This document shows positions 54,041 through 64,000 of a stretch of 64,000 bases of DNA, in pieces. Origin of the DNA: Mansonella perstans (lineage: Eukaryota > Nematoda > Chromadorea > Rhabditida > Onchocercidae); the NCBI GenBank assembly GCA_037074765.1, contig JBAMDO010000564.1, forward strand, positions 661,004 through 725,003, written 5' to 3'. Position numbers and translations under genes: made by a program. How positions within the stretch are numbered: position 1 is the stretch's first letter; every line of letters starts with the position of its first letter. Below the pieces are notes generated by a model. The model saw only the letters and a list, made by a program, of their open reading frames with translations, searched no databases and was not told the origin of the DNA.

Positions 54041-56673
54041 GTAACATCTTTTTGTTTTTTACATTTATCTTAAACATCATGTTTAGTATAGAATTTTCCA
54101 TCACATATATTTCGCATAAACTGGTTTTGAATACCACTCTTCTTTTTACTCTTTAAATCAGTCAAATTTTGAAAAAAAACGGTAATTTTCACTGATTGAT
54201 TCCAATCAAAAAGTTACTGTTGAAAAAGTTTTACAATGCTTGCATGAAGCCTACTAAAAATCTGATTAAAATAAGCAACTAAAATCATCATAATTAATAC
54301 CGATTAAAATTAATCGAGATTATTTCATCGCGAAACCAATTTAGATTTAAATATCTGCACTGTTAATCTTAGTTCCATCAATCCACAATACTTAAAACTT
54401 AATCACATCCCTAAAATCATTAAACGCTACTCCTGGCTCCATACAACATTTTTTATCAAGTACGATGACCTATGGAATTTTCACAATGCACGATCAAATT
54501 CACACATCATTATTAAATTCATGTTTTGCTACGTTGAATTTGATATTCATGTTTTGCTACGTTGATGCTTAAGATTAGGGATTTTTACTTACGTGTACTC
54601 ACATGTGGTATGGGCGGTGTTGGTGGTGATACTTAGTTTTTGAAGGCTTTGAGGTGAAGTATATATGCTTGTGGATTTTAATAGAATGGATTTGTGAAAT
54701 TCCTTGAATACTCTTGTGATATTACACAGCTGGGGAAATGATTTTCAAAGGCTTTTTTATGTTAAAGATAAGAATTTCTAATCATAAATATTTGAATAGA
54801 AATTTTATCTCAGAAAGGTAACATGAAGATAAAACATTCTAGTAAGTTGAAATTCTCAGAGTTGGAACTTGATAATTTTCACGTGCTAACTAAAATGTGG
54901 ATCAATTGGGCTAGTATTTATTTGTGGTCTCTCTTGTTTCTTATCTTTCGTTTCTTTATCACTGATTTAAAAAAATAAGGGAACAAAAAATTCCAATGAA
55001 CCTAATGGAATGAACTGGCTAAATTTTGTAATCATTCATTAAATGTGAAAGGAATAGAGTAAATGATTGTAGAACTAAGCCTTCTCCAGTGATGCCTCTA
55101 TTGATTTTAATATTGAGCGAATTTAGTTTAGTATGGCAAAAAAATTTTTAACTGGAAAGAATTCACATCTTTTTTTTTTAGACGAAAATGTCAACACATT
55201 TTGGGCCAATTAGATGAGATTTTACTTGACTTTACCTTGAGGATAAATCAGTTTATTTTCAGATAATATATGAAATTTGAAACGATTCTGTATATAGATT
55301 TCACTTGCAAAATATTTTTACATGCTGCTTCTTTCGGTAGGAAAATATATAAATTTCCATAAGTTTTATATAAATATAGAATTCCATGTTTTTTTGACTC
55401 GTTCAGGGAAGGTCTGGAACAGCAGTTGATCAACAGTGCATTGCAATGTGCCGAATGATTATGATTTAGTTGAAATGTAACTATTCGTTTTCTGTTTCTC
55501 TTCAATTTTCCCTTTCATCTAGCAAAGCAGTGGTTAAAAGTTCCAAATATTAAGATCGTATCAGTAACCAGAGAGTAAAATCAAAAAGCTCATGATGTTC
55601 AACGAAGATCAGTGAAATACTTCTGAATGTTTGCTTCTAGTAAGTAATAACAGGTTTGGATTTTTAATTATTACCCGCAGTCGAACTTTTTCGTAGGATA
55701 TCTTGCAGGGGAAATGATAACTGTCTGACCAAATGCAAATTAAAGTTTAATTTGAATGACTGACTCTTAGCTGGATGAACTAGCATCATTACAGTTTAAT
55801 CAACTAATAAAATTGCAAATTTTACTTAAAATTAAACATAAATATCATCGAATGTAATGGAAAACAAAAAAAACTGAGATTATATCTGTGGACAGTCGTA
55901 CTGTTAACAAAAATAATACGCAGAAATTATGATCGAATACATATAAATTGAATACAACAATGTGAAATAAAAACTGATGAGTAAATTTACATAGTCAAAT
56001 ACACTGATAAACCTCAAACGTTAGTCCTTGAGAAATATCATATCGTTGATTAATTACGCTGTGGAAATTACGTGAAAAATGCGCCAAACAAATTTTAAAA
56101 TAATTCCCATCAAATCACGGGAATAGGAAGTTTTTGAACAAATGAGGTCTAATAAAATCAGCCAAACAAAGGTTGAATCCGAAATTACACTTTAGTCTTG
56201 AATTGCTTGCTTAATCGTAATTTGATTTCCAATAGTCTGATTGAATTACACATTCACTGTTTCAAATGATTTTGAACATTAATGAGAAATGCGCTGTTTT
56301 TTGATTATAAGATAATAGTAAAGCAGTTTAAAACTTTCAACTTTTTCATTTTGCACGAGTACATTTCCATCCCAACGCAATCAATAACTTTTAATGATTA
56401 GGAAACAAATTTTGCAATAATTTAAAGTTTCCCGAAAGTCGGGTAAATCAAACAATAACTTGAAAATCAATAAGTGGTACTTTTCGTGCAAATGAAAATT
56501 AAAACAGTGATTACGGTTAAAACAATATATCAGGTAAGAATAGGAGAATGTACGGGTGGACGCAGCAAGGTAAAAAGCAAAACCCATGGAAAAGGATCGG
56601 AAACAGAATTTCAGTAAGACAAAGTACCGCTCCTCTAACTTTGGTATTACTGAAATACTAAAATGATTGCATA

Positions 56674-56748
56674 CCTGTAAAGAGTCGCAAGTACCACTTC
56701 TCGATGGATAATCAATTAATTTCATCTTTACTCGGGAATTTCGCACCT
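56674..56748 (-). CDS. Candidate isolated exon
   Basis: Between an ag (tttgtaag) and a donor gtatgc the minus strand reads VRNSRVKMKLIDY then PSRSGTCDSLQ. The Ser/Arg/Gly-containing composition is unlike nearby noise. It could be an alternative cytoplasmic-tail exon of the LRR gene upstream on the same strand, or unrelated. No partner exon was found, and I do not recognise it. Confidence 0.2.
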
Positions 56749-57172
56749 TACAAATGAACAAAAGACTTGTTTAAGTAAATAAAAATCAAAACAAACAGAC
56801 AGACATACTACCAATATTTGGCTAATGGTAGTATGTCCCTTTTAAACTGAATCTCTAGTACCACACACCAAGAAGTAGACGAACTGAGTATTCTGAAACA
56901 AGCCTTCCCAAGCTCATTATTTACAATACTATACATGTAAACTGCTCTGAGAAACAAACATATACACGAGAAGGCCAAAAATATGACAGTGACTTATACG
57001 AACAAGGTAGTAATTCAAAATAATAAAAGGCTAGCATAATTTTAAAAAAAAGCCATGATGTATTTGTGAACATACGAACATTAAGCATTTCAAAGATGGA
57101 AAGATACCGATAAAATTCATTAACTGCATTTTGGTAGTCATAGAAACTTTCTTATTTTGTTTCTTTTAAAGT

Positions 57173-57252
57173 TGCAATCTCAAGATCTCAGAATTTTAGT
57201 TCCTGATGAACTATATTGGTGCCTGCCTGATGATGAGGTCATACGGCATAAA
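57173..57252 (+). CDS. Candidate isolated exon (strand uncertain)
   Basis: After ttttaaag the plus strand reads LQSQDLRILVPDELYW then CLPDDEVIRHK up to a gtaatc donor. The opposite strand is also open here and Ser-rich (TSSSGRHQYSSSG) with a stop soon after, so the coding strand is uncertain. No neighbouring exon was found. Confidence 0.18.
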
Positions 57253-57923
57253 GTAATCTCATCAATGCAAATGATAATATATTTTTCAATTGCAAATAGA
57301 AAGATGATACACCCAACAAAATTAGGATCAGATCTCGAATAGAATATGCTAGAATAAGCTACACCCAATTTAAGAGACCTATCAAAAACGAGACTATACC
57401 AATAACAAAAATATACTTGTTGGGCTTCTTTTTCAAAGATAATTACTGTATAAGTCATGCAACATTATTAAGACAAGAAACATTCAACATGCCTCCTGAA
57501 AATTATTCCTCGTTTTGATTCAGTAGATCAGCATCATAATACGCCATAATGGAATGCTTTATGAACTGACAGCAAACGCCGTAGTCAAGAACTTAATATC
57601 ATGAGAAATAAAAATGGTAGAAAAACAGAAATGGAAATATTAACAAGAATTTTAGTGAAGTAACAAAGAATTACAGAAATGTACTTCTGAGTTATGAATT
57701 TCATATATACTACTTTGAAATCTCTGAGAACTTTTCAAAAAAAAAAAAAAAGTATATAAAAGGAATCTTGTGAAGATTTTTAAAAAGTTCACCGAAAAAC
57801 CCGTATAAAATGTCACTTTCAATAATTAACTCATTTTTTATATTTTGAAAAATAAAAAAAAAATCGTTAATTGCATTTTTTAATATTTGCATAGGAAAAA
57901 TACCCGAACCGTAACACCAACAA

Positions 57924-60900
57924 CTATGCATTGTTGAAACGAACTCGCTTCTTTCCATTACCGTTTATATTATTGTTGTTATTATTCTTTTCAATATCAC
58001 TCTTATTTTTATGATGCGGTACTATTAAAGCACTTTTAATGCAAGTGGACAATCGTAGTTTACCATCGCTTAACAATGGTTCCTTCGATATGCTGGCTGT
58101 ATTAGAAGTAAGCAATGGCTCTATCCCATTTTCATATGGCAATGATGTAGTTGAACCATTTGGTATGAGTTGGAGAAGATCTAAAGGCACTCGCCGTAAT
58201 GGATATGATAGTTTTTTCACACGTCTTCCTAAAAAAAATAGCTACTACAATAGTAAGAAACAAATCCAACTCTCAATTACATCAAAGCTAATGTCATCAA
58301 ACCAAATATGATTAAACTAGACTAATAATAACCAAGAAACATAATTGTATTTCAAAATTCTCAAAAGATTAAAATATATTAGACAAAACAGAACTTACCG
58401 TCTTCGACATACAATAAGGCTATTGCAATCAAAATAACCAATGAAACAACGGCAAGTACACTGGCAACAATCGTTACCCAGATACTATGTTCTTCATTTA
58501 TACGTTCCGTAACGCAAACTCGTGATCCAATACATCCCATGCTACCATCAATCACGTTGCGATCGCCAATTGATAACAACCAATCAGCTAACCATTCTTC
58601 ACCGCAAATGCATTGCCACAGATTATCTGCAACGTGGGAGTTTTTTTTTTTTTTATTTGAAAAAGTGGAGTAAAGAAAATGGAAATCAAGGAGCCAAGGA
58701 GAAATTTGCAAGAAGAAAGAAGAACAAGAGTTAGAAAGCATACAAAAAAAAAATCCGGAAAAGTCAAAAACTAAAAAGGATAACTGTAGACAAAATATAC
58801 TAGCGTTTTTTTTTCTAATACAACATCGAGATTAATATGAAGGACAAAATAGAAAGAGCGACAAACCCGAAAAATCGACGACATTGAGTTGTTCAACATT
58901 AAGATTATCGAGCAATTGCTTGGGCAAATACAAAAGACGGTTACGATTGAGGTACAAACCTTTTAAAGGCAAACCAATAAACGCTTTGCCGTGTATCTGA
59001 AGCTTTTTTTTTTTGAAACATAAATATCTGCAAAAGTAAGAAATTAAGACCACAACAATAGTGCTGATAACTCCTATCCTGTAACAGCACATAATACTAT
59101 GAGTTAAGCTTTCGGTGTTATAGCTTTAGTTCCTATGCGTTACCAACGTTTTTATCTAAGAAAAAGCTTGTAAAATTAATAACAGGAATGTAATATATCA
59201 AATTCCTTGGTAAAACTGATGAAAAAAATTACAAACCTCTTCAATTTGATTATTGTCAAGTGCCAACAATTTCAACGATGTCAGTGTGCTGAAATCGTGT
59301 TCTCCCACACGTACCAAATTATTATTCGACAAATACAGTTTATTGAGCTTTTTCAGTGGTCGCAAAAAAGAAACATTTGCTGCAACAAAAGAGTAGAAGA
59401 GAACTTTACTGCAAGTCAAAATAAATTATAAGAAAGCTAAAACACAAAAAACAAAAATAATATGAGATAAGGAATATCACCACCCTGATTTTTCGGAAAA
59501 TTGTCCTTAAAATGTTGAAAAACAACAAATTCACCTAAAATATTAAAAAAAATACCGTTTCCATCACTACTTGTCAACGAAGTGAGCTGATTGTTTTGTA
59601 TCGACAGTGCAGTAATTTGATGTATTGGCTCTAAAGCCCGAGTTTCAATTTTAGCAATATTATTCGCTGCTATCGAGAATGTACTGAGTCTAAAAAGTAT
59701 CAAGATAAAAAACCTGGAAAATTTGATCTTTATCTTCCTTAATCATCATTAATAATCTTTGTGCCTTCAAATATTAACTTGTTGATAATTAAAAGCATTG
59801 TCAAGTAAAGTAAGATGCTTCATTTATAATGCATCATTTGTAACTTTCAGGTTATGGTTTTCATTTGAATTTCAATAAACATGCTACATCAGAACAGTAC
59901 TTCAGAATTGCACTTTAAGATATGATGCAAATAAGTCAAAATAAATTCGTACCTGCTGCTTTCATCTAGCGAATGCAAATCACCACTGAGTATTTCGGTG
60001 ATCGAATTTCTATCCAAGCTTAACAAACCTAGACTGCGCAGATCACGCAATGTAATATTTTTCATTGATTGGATGCTATTGTTGTTGATAAATAATTTTT
60101 CTAATGATTTTAGTCCACGGAGGTCTACCCGAGCAATATGATTATTTCCTGTAATGAACACATAATTTCATTTCAATCTACTTGATTTAATTAAATTGCT
60201 GCTAGAAATAGCAATGTTATACCGATGAGCAGATGCTAGATAGATTTCTGAATCTTTTAAAACTTAAATTCCTCAACCAATCAAAATTTCTATTAGGTTT
60301 TAAATATTTCTGTATGTCGAAATCTATGATCTCTGCTAATTTATATATCTTAAAAATATCATTTATACACCAATTTCTTATAACTTCAATTGCCTCTACC
60401 CTGACTATTTCAAAGTTCAGACAAAAATTTACAAAAAACAGAACATTCTCACCAAGATTCAAATATTTCAGATTCTTTAATTGCGCGAAAGCATTCCAGT
60501 TAACATATAAAATATCATTGCTTTGCAAATTCAACGTTTCCAGATTATTAAGACCACGGAAAGTACCACTGGAAAAAAATTAAGGTGTCTAGACAACAAT
60601 ATAATGTGTCTATTGAAAAAACTCTTTAAATATCAATTTTAATATGACTGAATACCGAAAGTAATTCTCATCTACCAGCGATGAACATTTGGTAGATGAA
60701 AAGAAGGGCAAGCTTTAAAAAGTTAAAAATTTTCACCCATCATTTATGTTATGGCAAACACTGCAATGTTTTCGATAATTTTCTTTTTGGCATGCATAGC
60801 AGCAACAGATACACTAAGCAAGTATGTAAAAATAAATGAAACTCTTGCAGATTATGCTGAAAACACTTACTCGGATATATTCATCAGTTTGTTGTTAGCT

Positions 60901-62304
60901 AGATTTAATGTTCTTAGATTGCTCAAAGATTCAAATGCACCATCTTCGATATGCGTTATTTGATTATCACTTAAGATTAGCGTCTCTAAATCTTTCAATC
61001 GATCTAGGTCCCCTTAAAAAAATCATTAACAGACTTTATAAACGATAATCATAGTAGTATAAACAATAATAATAGTAAGAATCCTGTATTTTACATTTCC
61101 AACTGCAATGAAACTATTTCTCCCTATACTTTTGAAGCAATTATTTCTTTCGCTTTCTACTCAGATATTCCATAAATAAGTTATATTTAAAATCATTATT
61201 TTAGCTTTAAACTCTTTTTATCACGATCCCTTGGTTTTGTCTCATTATTTACAACGACATTTGATAGCAAAGATTAAAAATCTCTAATAAAAATAATCAG
61301 TTTTTCTTCATTGCCAACCAATCTAATACCTCAAAACTATTTACGCAAAATTACAAATTTATGAAATATTTAGCATGAGATGAATAAGATAGAACAAACT
61401 TAATTTTGGATCGATTTAAAAACTAATTAATATTTGAACTGAACCTAAAGCAATGGAGCTAATTTTGTTGCTTCCTAGATCGAGTACTTCAAGGCGATCC
61501 AAATCTTTGAACATAATAGGTGCGATGCGTTTGATAATGTTATTCCTTAACTGCAGCACTTGTAACCTTCGCCCTATTTTGCTAAATGCACCAGGCCGAA
61601 ACAGGCTTAATCCTGACCTCTCTATAGATAAAATCCGAGGACGAACCTGAAAACACTCAAAAAAATTAAATGTAACAAATATTCCAAATGAAAAGTAAGA
61701 TTAATTAAATACCACACTTTCCAAAAAAAAAATGAATGTATTACACAATTACGTAACGGTCAAAGAAAGGTTATAACTTTACCGGTAAGAAAAATGCACA
61801 GTGCAATCCTCATATAAACGATTAATCGTTACAGTAATTTTCACTCATAAAAACTATCGACTCATAAATAAACAAACGATAAAATATGAATTGCTAAAAA
61901 TATCATTTAATACGTATTCTGACCATTTCATTACTTTCTAGCAATCACAACACTTTTGCAAGACTATCCAGTAAGTCTCAATATTTAGAAAGTGAATACG
62001 TAATCTTAAATGACTAAAGTGTAAGAAATTCTGAAATTCAGATATCACTGGAAAGAAGATTACATTAGTTGCATAAATTAATATCTGTAAGTGGCACCTG
62101 CGAAAACATATCAGCTGGTATGATATTGACCAAAGAATCCCAAATCCATAGTTTGGATATCATTGTTTCGTTAAGTGCATTTAAAGCACTGAACACCTGT
62201 GGCATTTTTTGCTTTGTACAACCTATCCAAACATCTTCCTTGCTTGACAACAATGAATTGCCATCCTTTGAAAATACTGTTTCCGAAAAGCAATGACATG
62301 CTTC
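57924..62304 (-). CDS. Leucine-rich-repeat single-pass transmembrane protein (5' end missing)
   Basis: Ten exons: 62304-62098, 61646-61445, 61012-60871, 60568-60453, 60148-59953, 59689-59556, 59379-59237, 59002-58867, 58626-58399, 58228-57924. They total 1809 nt, 602 residues counted from the first visible exon. The signal-peptide exon was not found upstream. A Cys-containing N-cap (EACHCF, WIGC) leads into about a dozen 24-residue LRRs, for example LETLILSDNQITHIEDGAF, LKYLNLGNNHIARVDLRGL and LKLLALDNNQIEE. An LRR C-cap follows (NLWQCICGEEWLADW with later Cys). The membrane helix is at about residues 474-499, and the cytoplasmic tail of about 100 residues is Leu/Ser-rich, then Asn-rich. The tail ends KKRVRFNNA, an RVxF-type phosphatase-1 docking motif. 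The topology fits a cell-surface adhesion or receptor protein; the specific orthologue is not assigned. The 59002 boundary is unusual because an 11-A run precedes the ag. Confidence 0.92.
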
Positions 62305-64000
62305 CTAAAAAAATGAAAAATTATTGTTTACATTATTAATAAGGAACAATTAAAATTTATATCTGCAAATATTTTGTTAACAATAAGCTTTATTCTTTGT
62401 AAGGACTTTTGCTAATATTTCGCACCATTTTAATTATGAAGACAAATATTTGACGGATATTTTATTACATCACAATGAATGCTGTTCCTACGTATATAGA
62501 GATGCTTTTTAGTTCAAAGTTTCATTCCATTGATAAAAATGAATAGTTTGATGTTTCGAATTTCATACTTCTCAAACCTCGAATTTCGAATACTTGTGAA
62601 TACAGAAAGAATAGAAGGGAAAAAAACTTCAAAATTCAGCAAAAATGCAATAATTTTAAAAGCAATAAATTTCAAAGACCTCTTAGATATCTTTCAGCAA
62701 TCTTCCTGGCAAGCTATCCATTGTGTAAACAGATGCATAAAAAGAACCATCATTTCTTTTAGATACAAGAAAAAACTGATGGAAAGTATAAAATTTATGT
62801 TATTAGATTGCATTGAAATGGATTATTTTTTATATGTAAATTGGATACGATCCTTTCATCCTTTAACTTTATCACTTCTAGCCACTTATCCGAAATTAAA
62901 CTTTTGGCGTTCTCTTTTAGCTGATTGCTTATATGTTAATAAATAAAGAGTATCTTATAATTAATCTGTTTTCCCTTTTCTTTTTTTCCAAATATAACCG
63001 GGAAAAATGAAAACTGCACCATACAATTTCTAAGAAACCAAGAGATATACAGTATAGCTTTCAAGCAATCCTTCGTTTCATCTACTATAGCTATAGTATT
63101 ATTCATAAACTTTGGGATATTCTTGGGACTTTCACTGCTACTATTATCGTCAGAAATTTCAGTAATATTTTTTTAATACAAAAACTCTCAATTCTCCACA
63201 AAGTCCAAAATTTCCCAAAGTGAAAAAGTCGGAAAGAGAAAAGAAAAAAATACTTCATATGTATAGATTTCCGCTATTGATCTTGTTCAGTTCGATATAA
63301 GTTTGATATAAATGATGTAAAAATCAAACACATCTCCATTTGTATTTAATACATTTCATTAATTCCCTGCTCACTTTAACGTAAAAAATTTTGTCAAAAT
63401 TTAGTACACGCTATCGTCAATTACCATCGTTTCTCACCGTAGAGCAAGCAACAGCTTACTACCTCCAACTTTTAATAAGGTTGAAATTGAATTTGAATTT
63501 ATTTCCATCATAATTACATTGTTAAAATCAAAACTGAACTATGTGGGAAACAACAAAACATATATCTAAACTGACACAATGGCCAGAATGTAACTTTACC
63601 AGAGTGAACGCTTGATCGGGATATTATCTCTGCGATCTAAACTCTTAATCCCAAGCACCAAAATCGAAATTACAAAGAAAAAAACACGGTCCTCTTTAAA
63701 AATCCTAGTGGAAAAGGGTACAGAAGAGCAAATATATAGACTACAGACTTGGCCAAAACGGTAACAACAAAATAAACAAATCTTTACAGTTCTACAAAAA
63801 AAAAAAAAAAAAATGACTAGACAGTAAGGTAATACTTCGTGAATAATGAAAAAGTAAAGAAAGATAATCCAAAAAACTCAAAATTCTTCAAAATAATTGA
63901 AAAATCCGATTTTCTACCTAACAATTATAAAACTTTTGAAAAGCACATGAATGAGCTGAAAACAGTGAATAGTTTCGCTGGTGCTGATTAATAGAATTAA
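62305..64000. other. Upstream flank of the LRR gene
   Basis: Should contain the missing signal-peptide exon and promoter of the LRR gene on the minus strand, but no convincing ATG-hydrophobic-donor exon was found. A plus-strand open frame (62539-62946) is listed separately. The rest is AT-rich with a poly(A) run at about 63795. Confidence 0.5.
62539..62946 (+). CDS. Orphan single-exon open reading frame (135 aa)
   Basis: Starts MNSLMFRISYF and ends SLLADCLYVNK. It is the longest plus-strand open frame not explained by a recognised gene. It is rich in Lys, Leu, Ile and Ser but contains Cys, Trp and His residues spread along it (SSWQAIHCVNRC, YVNWIRSFHPL). An AATAAA overlaps the stop. There is no signal peptide or known domain, and no Kozak-like context. 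It may be a real small gene divergent from the LRR gene, a decayed exon or chance; in DNA this AT-rich an open frame of this length is uncommon but not impossible. Confidence 0.3.
   Translation: MNSLMFRISYFSNLEFRILVNTERIEGKKTSKFSKNAIILKAINFKDLLDIFQQSSWQAIHCVNRCIKRTIISFRYKKKLMESIKFMLLDCIEMDYFLYVNWIRSFHPLTLSLLATYPKLNFWRSLLADCLYVNK

Larger units (their letters stand above)
54041..57923. other. Intergenic region with isolated exon-like islands
   Basis: Includes a 21-bp direct duplication (attcatgttttgctacg...) at 54517-54537 and 54545-54565. Two open, splice-bounded islands are listed separately. The remainder is AT-rich with nothing recognised. Confidence 0.5.

Noticed and set aside
60233..60583. 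116-codon plus-strand open frame
   Set aside because: Antisense to an LRR exon; the Leu/Asn codon pattern of the repeat keeps the opposite strand open.

Overview
The window is AT-rich nuclear DNA from an animal, most likely a clade III (filarial-type) nematode. The evidence is short exons with GT-AG introns of a few hundred bases, T-rich acceptors ending in tttcag, and trans-splice-like acceptors 5-22 bases upstream of start codons (ubinuclein, USE1, protease). The proteasome subunit also keeps blocks I recall from the C. elegans PAS-3 protein. The genus is not determined. No tRNA, rRNA, CRISPR array or intact transposon was recognised by eye.

Layout. 50-589 (-): a complete three-exon gene for an unrecognised 97-residue protein. 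800-971: an exact 43-bp tandem repeat, four copies. 1883-2686 (+): a decayed or highly diverged RING-finger-like set of exons. 4069-5300 (+): the last three exons of ETF-ubiquinone oxidoreductase (4Fe-4S domain) with no upstream exons visible. 5301-19256: about 14 kb with no confident gene. 19257-24596 (+): a complete 14-exon polypeptide GalNAc-transferase, 687 residues. 26970-27450 (+): an alpha-tubulin pseudogene with several lesions. 27451-31940: no confident gene.

From about 31.9 kb onward the recognised genes are all on the minus strand. 31941-33381 is the SNARE USE1. 34207-36199 is the proteasome subunit alpha-4 (PAS-3/PSMA4). 37589-41130 is a secreted chymotrypsin-like serine protease, 312 residues. 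43478-54033 is a 25-exon ubinuclein, a HIRA-complex histone-chaperone subunit of 1427 residues. 57924-62304 is a leucine-rich-repeat transmembrane protein lacking only its first coding exon(s).

Functionally the genes are a mixed housekeeping and cell-surface set: Golgi O-glycosylation, ER-Golgi SNARE traffic, proteasome, chromatin assembly, a secreted protease and an LRR receptor-like protein. They do not form one pathway. The only operon-like pair is PSMA4-USE1: same strand, a poly(A) signal between them, and a clean splice acceptor 7 bases before the USE1 ATG. Exon models below were checked for reading-frame continuity across every junction, and their lengths sum to whole codons. No computation or database search was done. 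Family assignments rest on recognised motifs.
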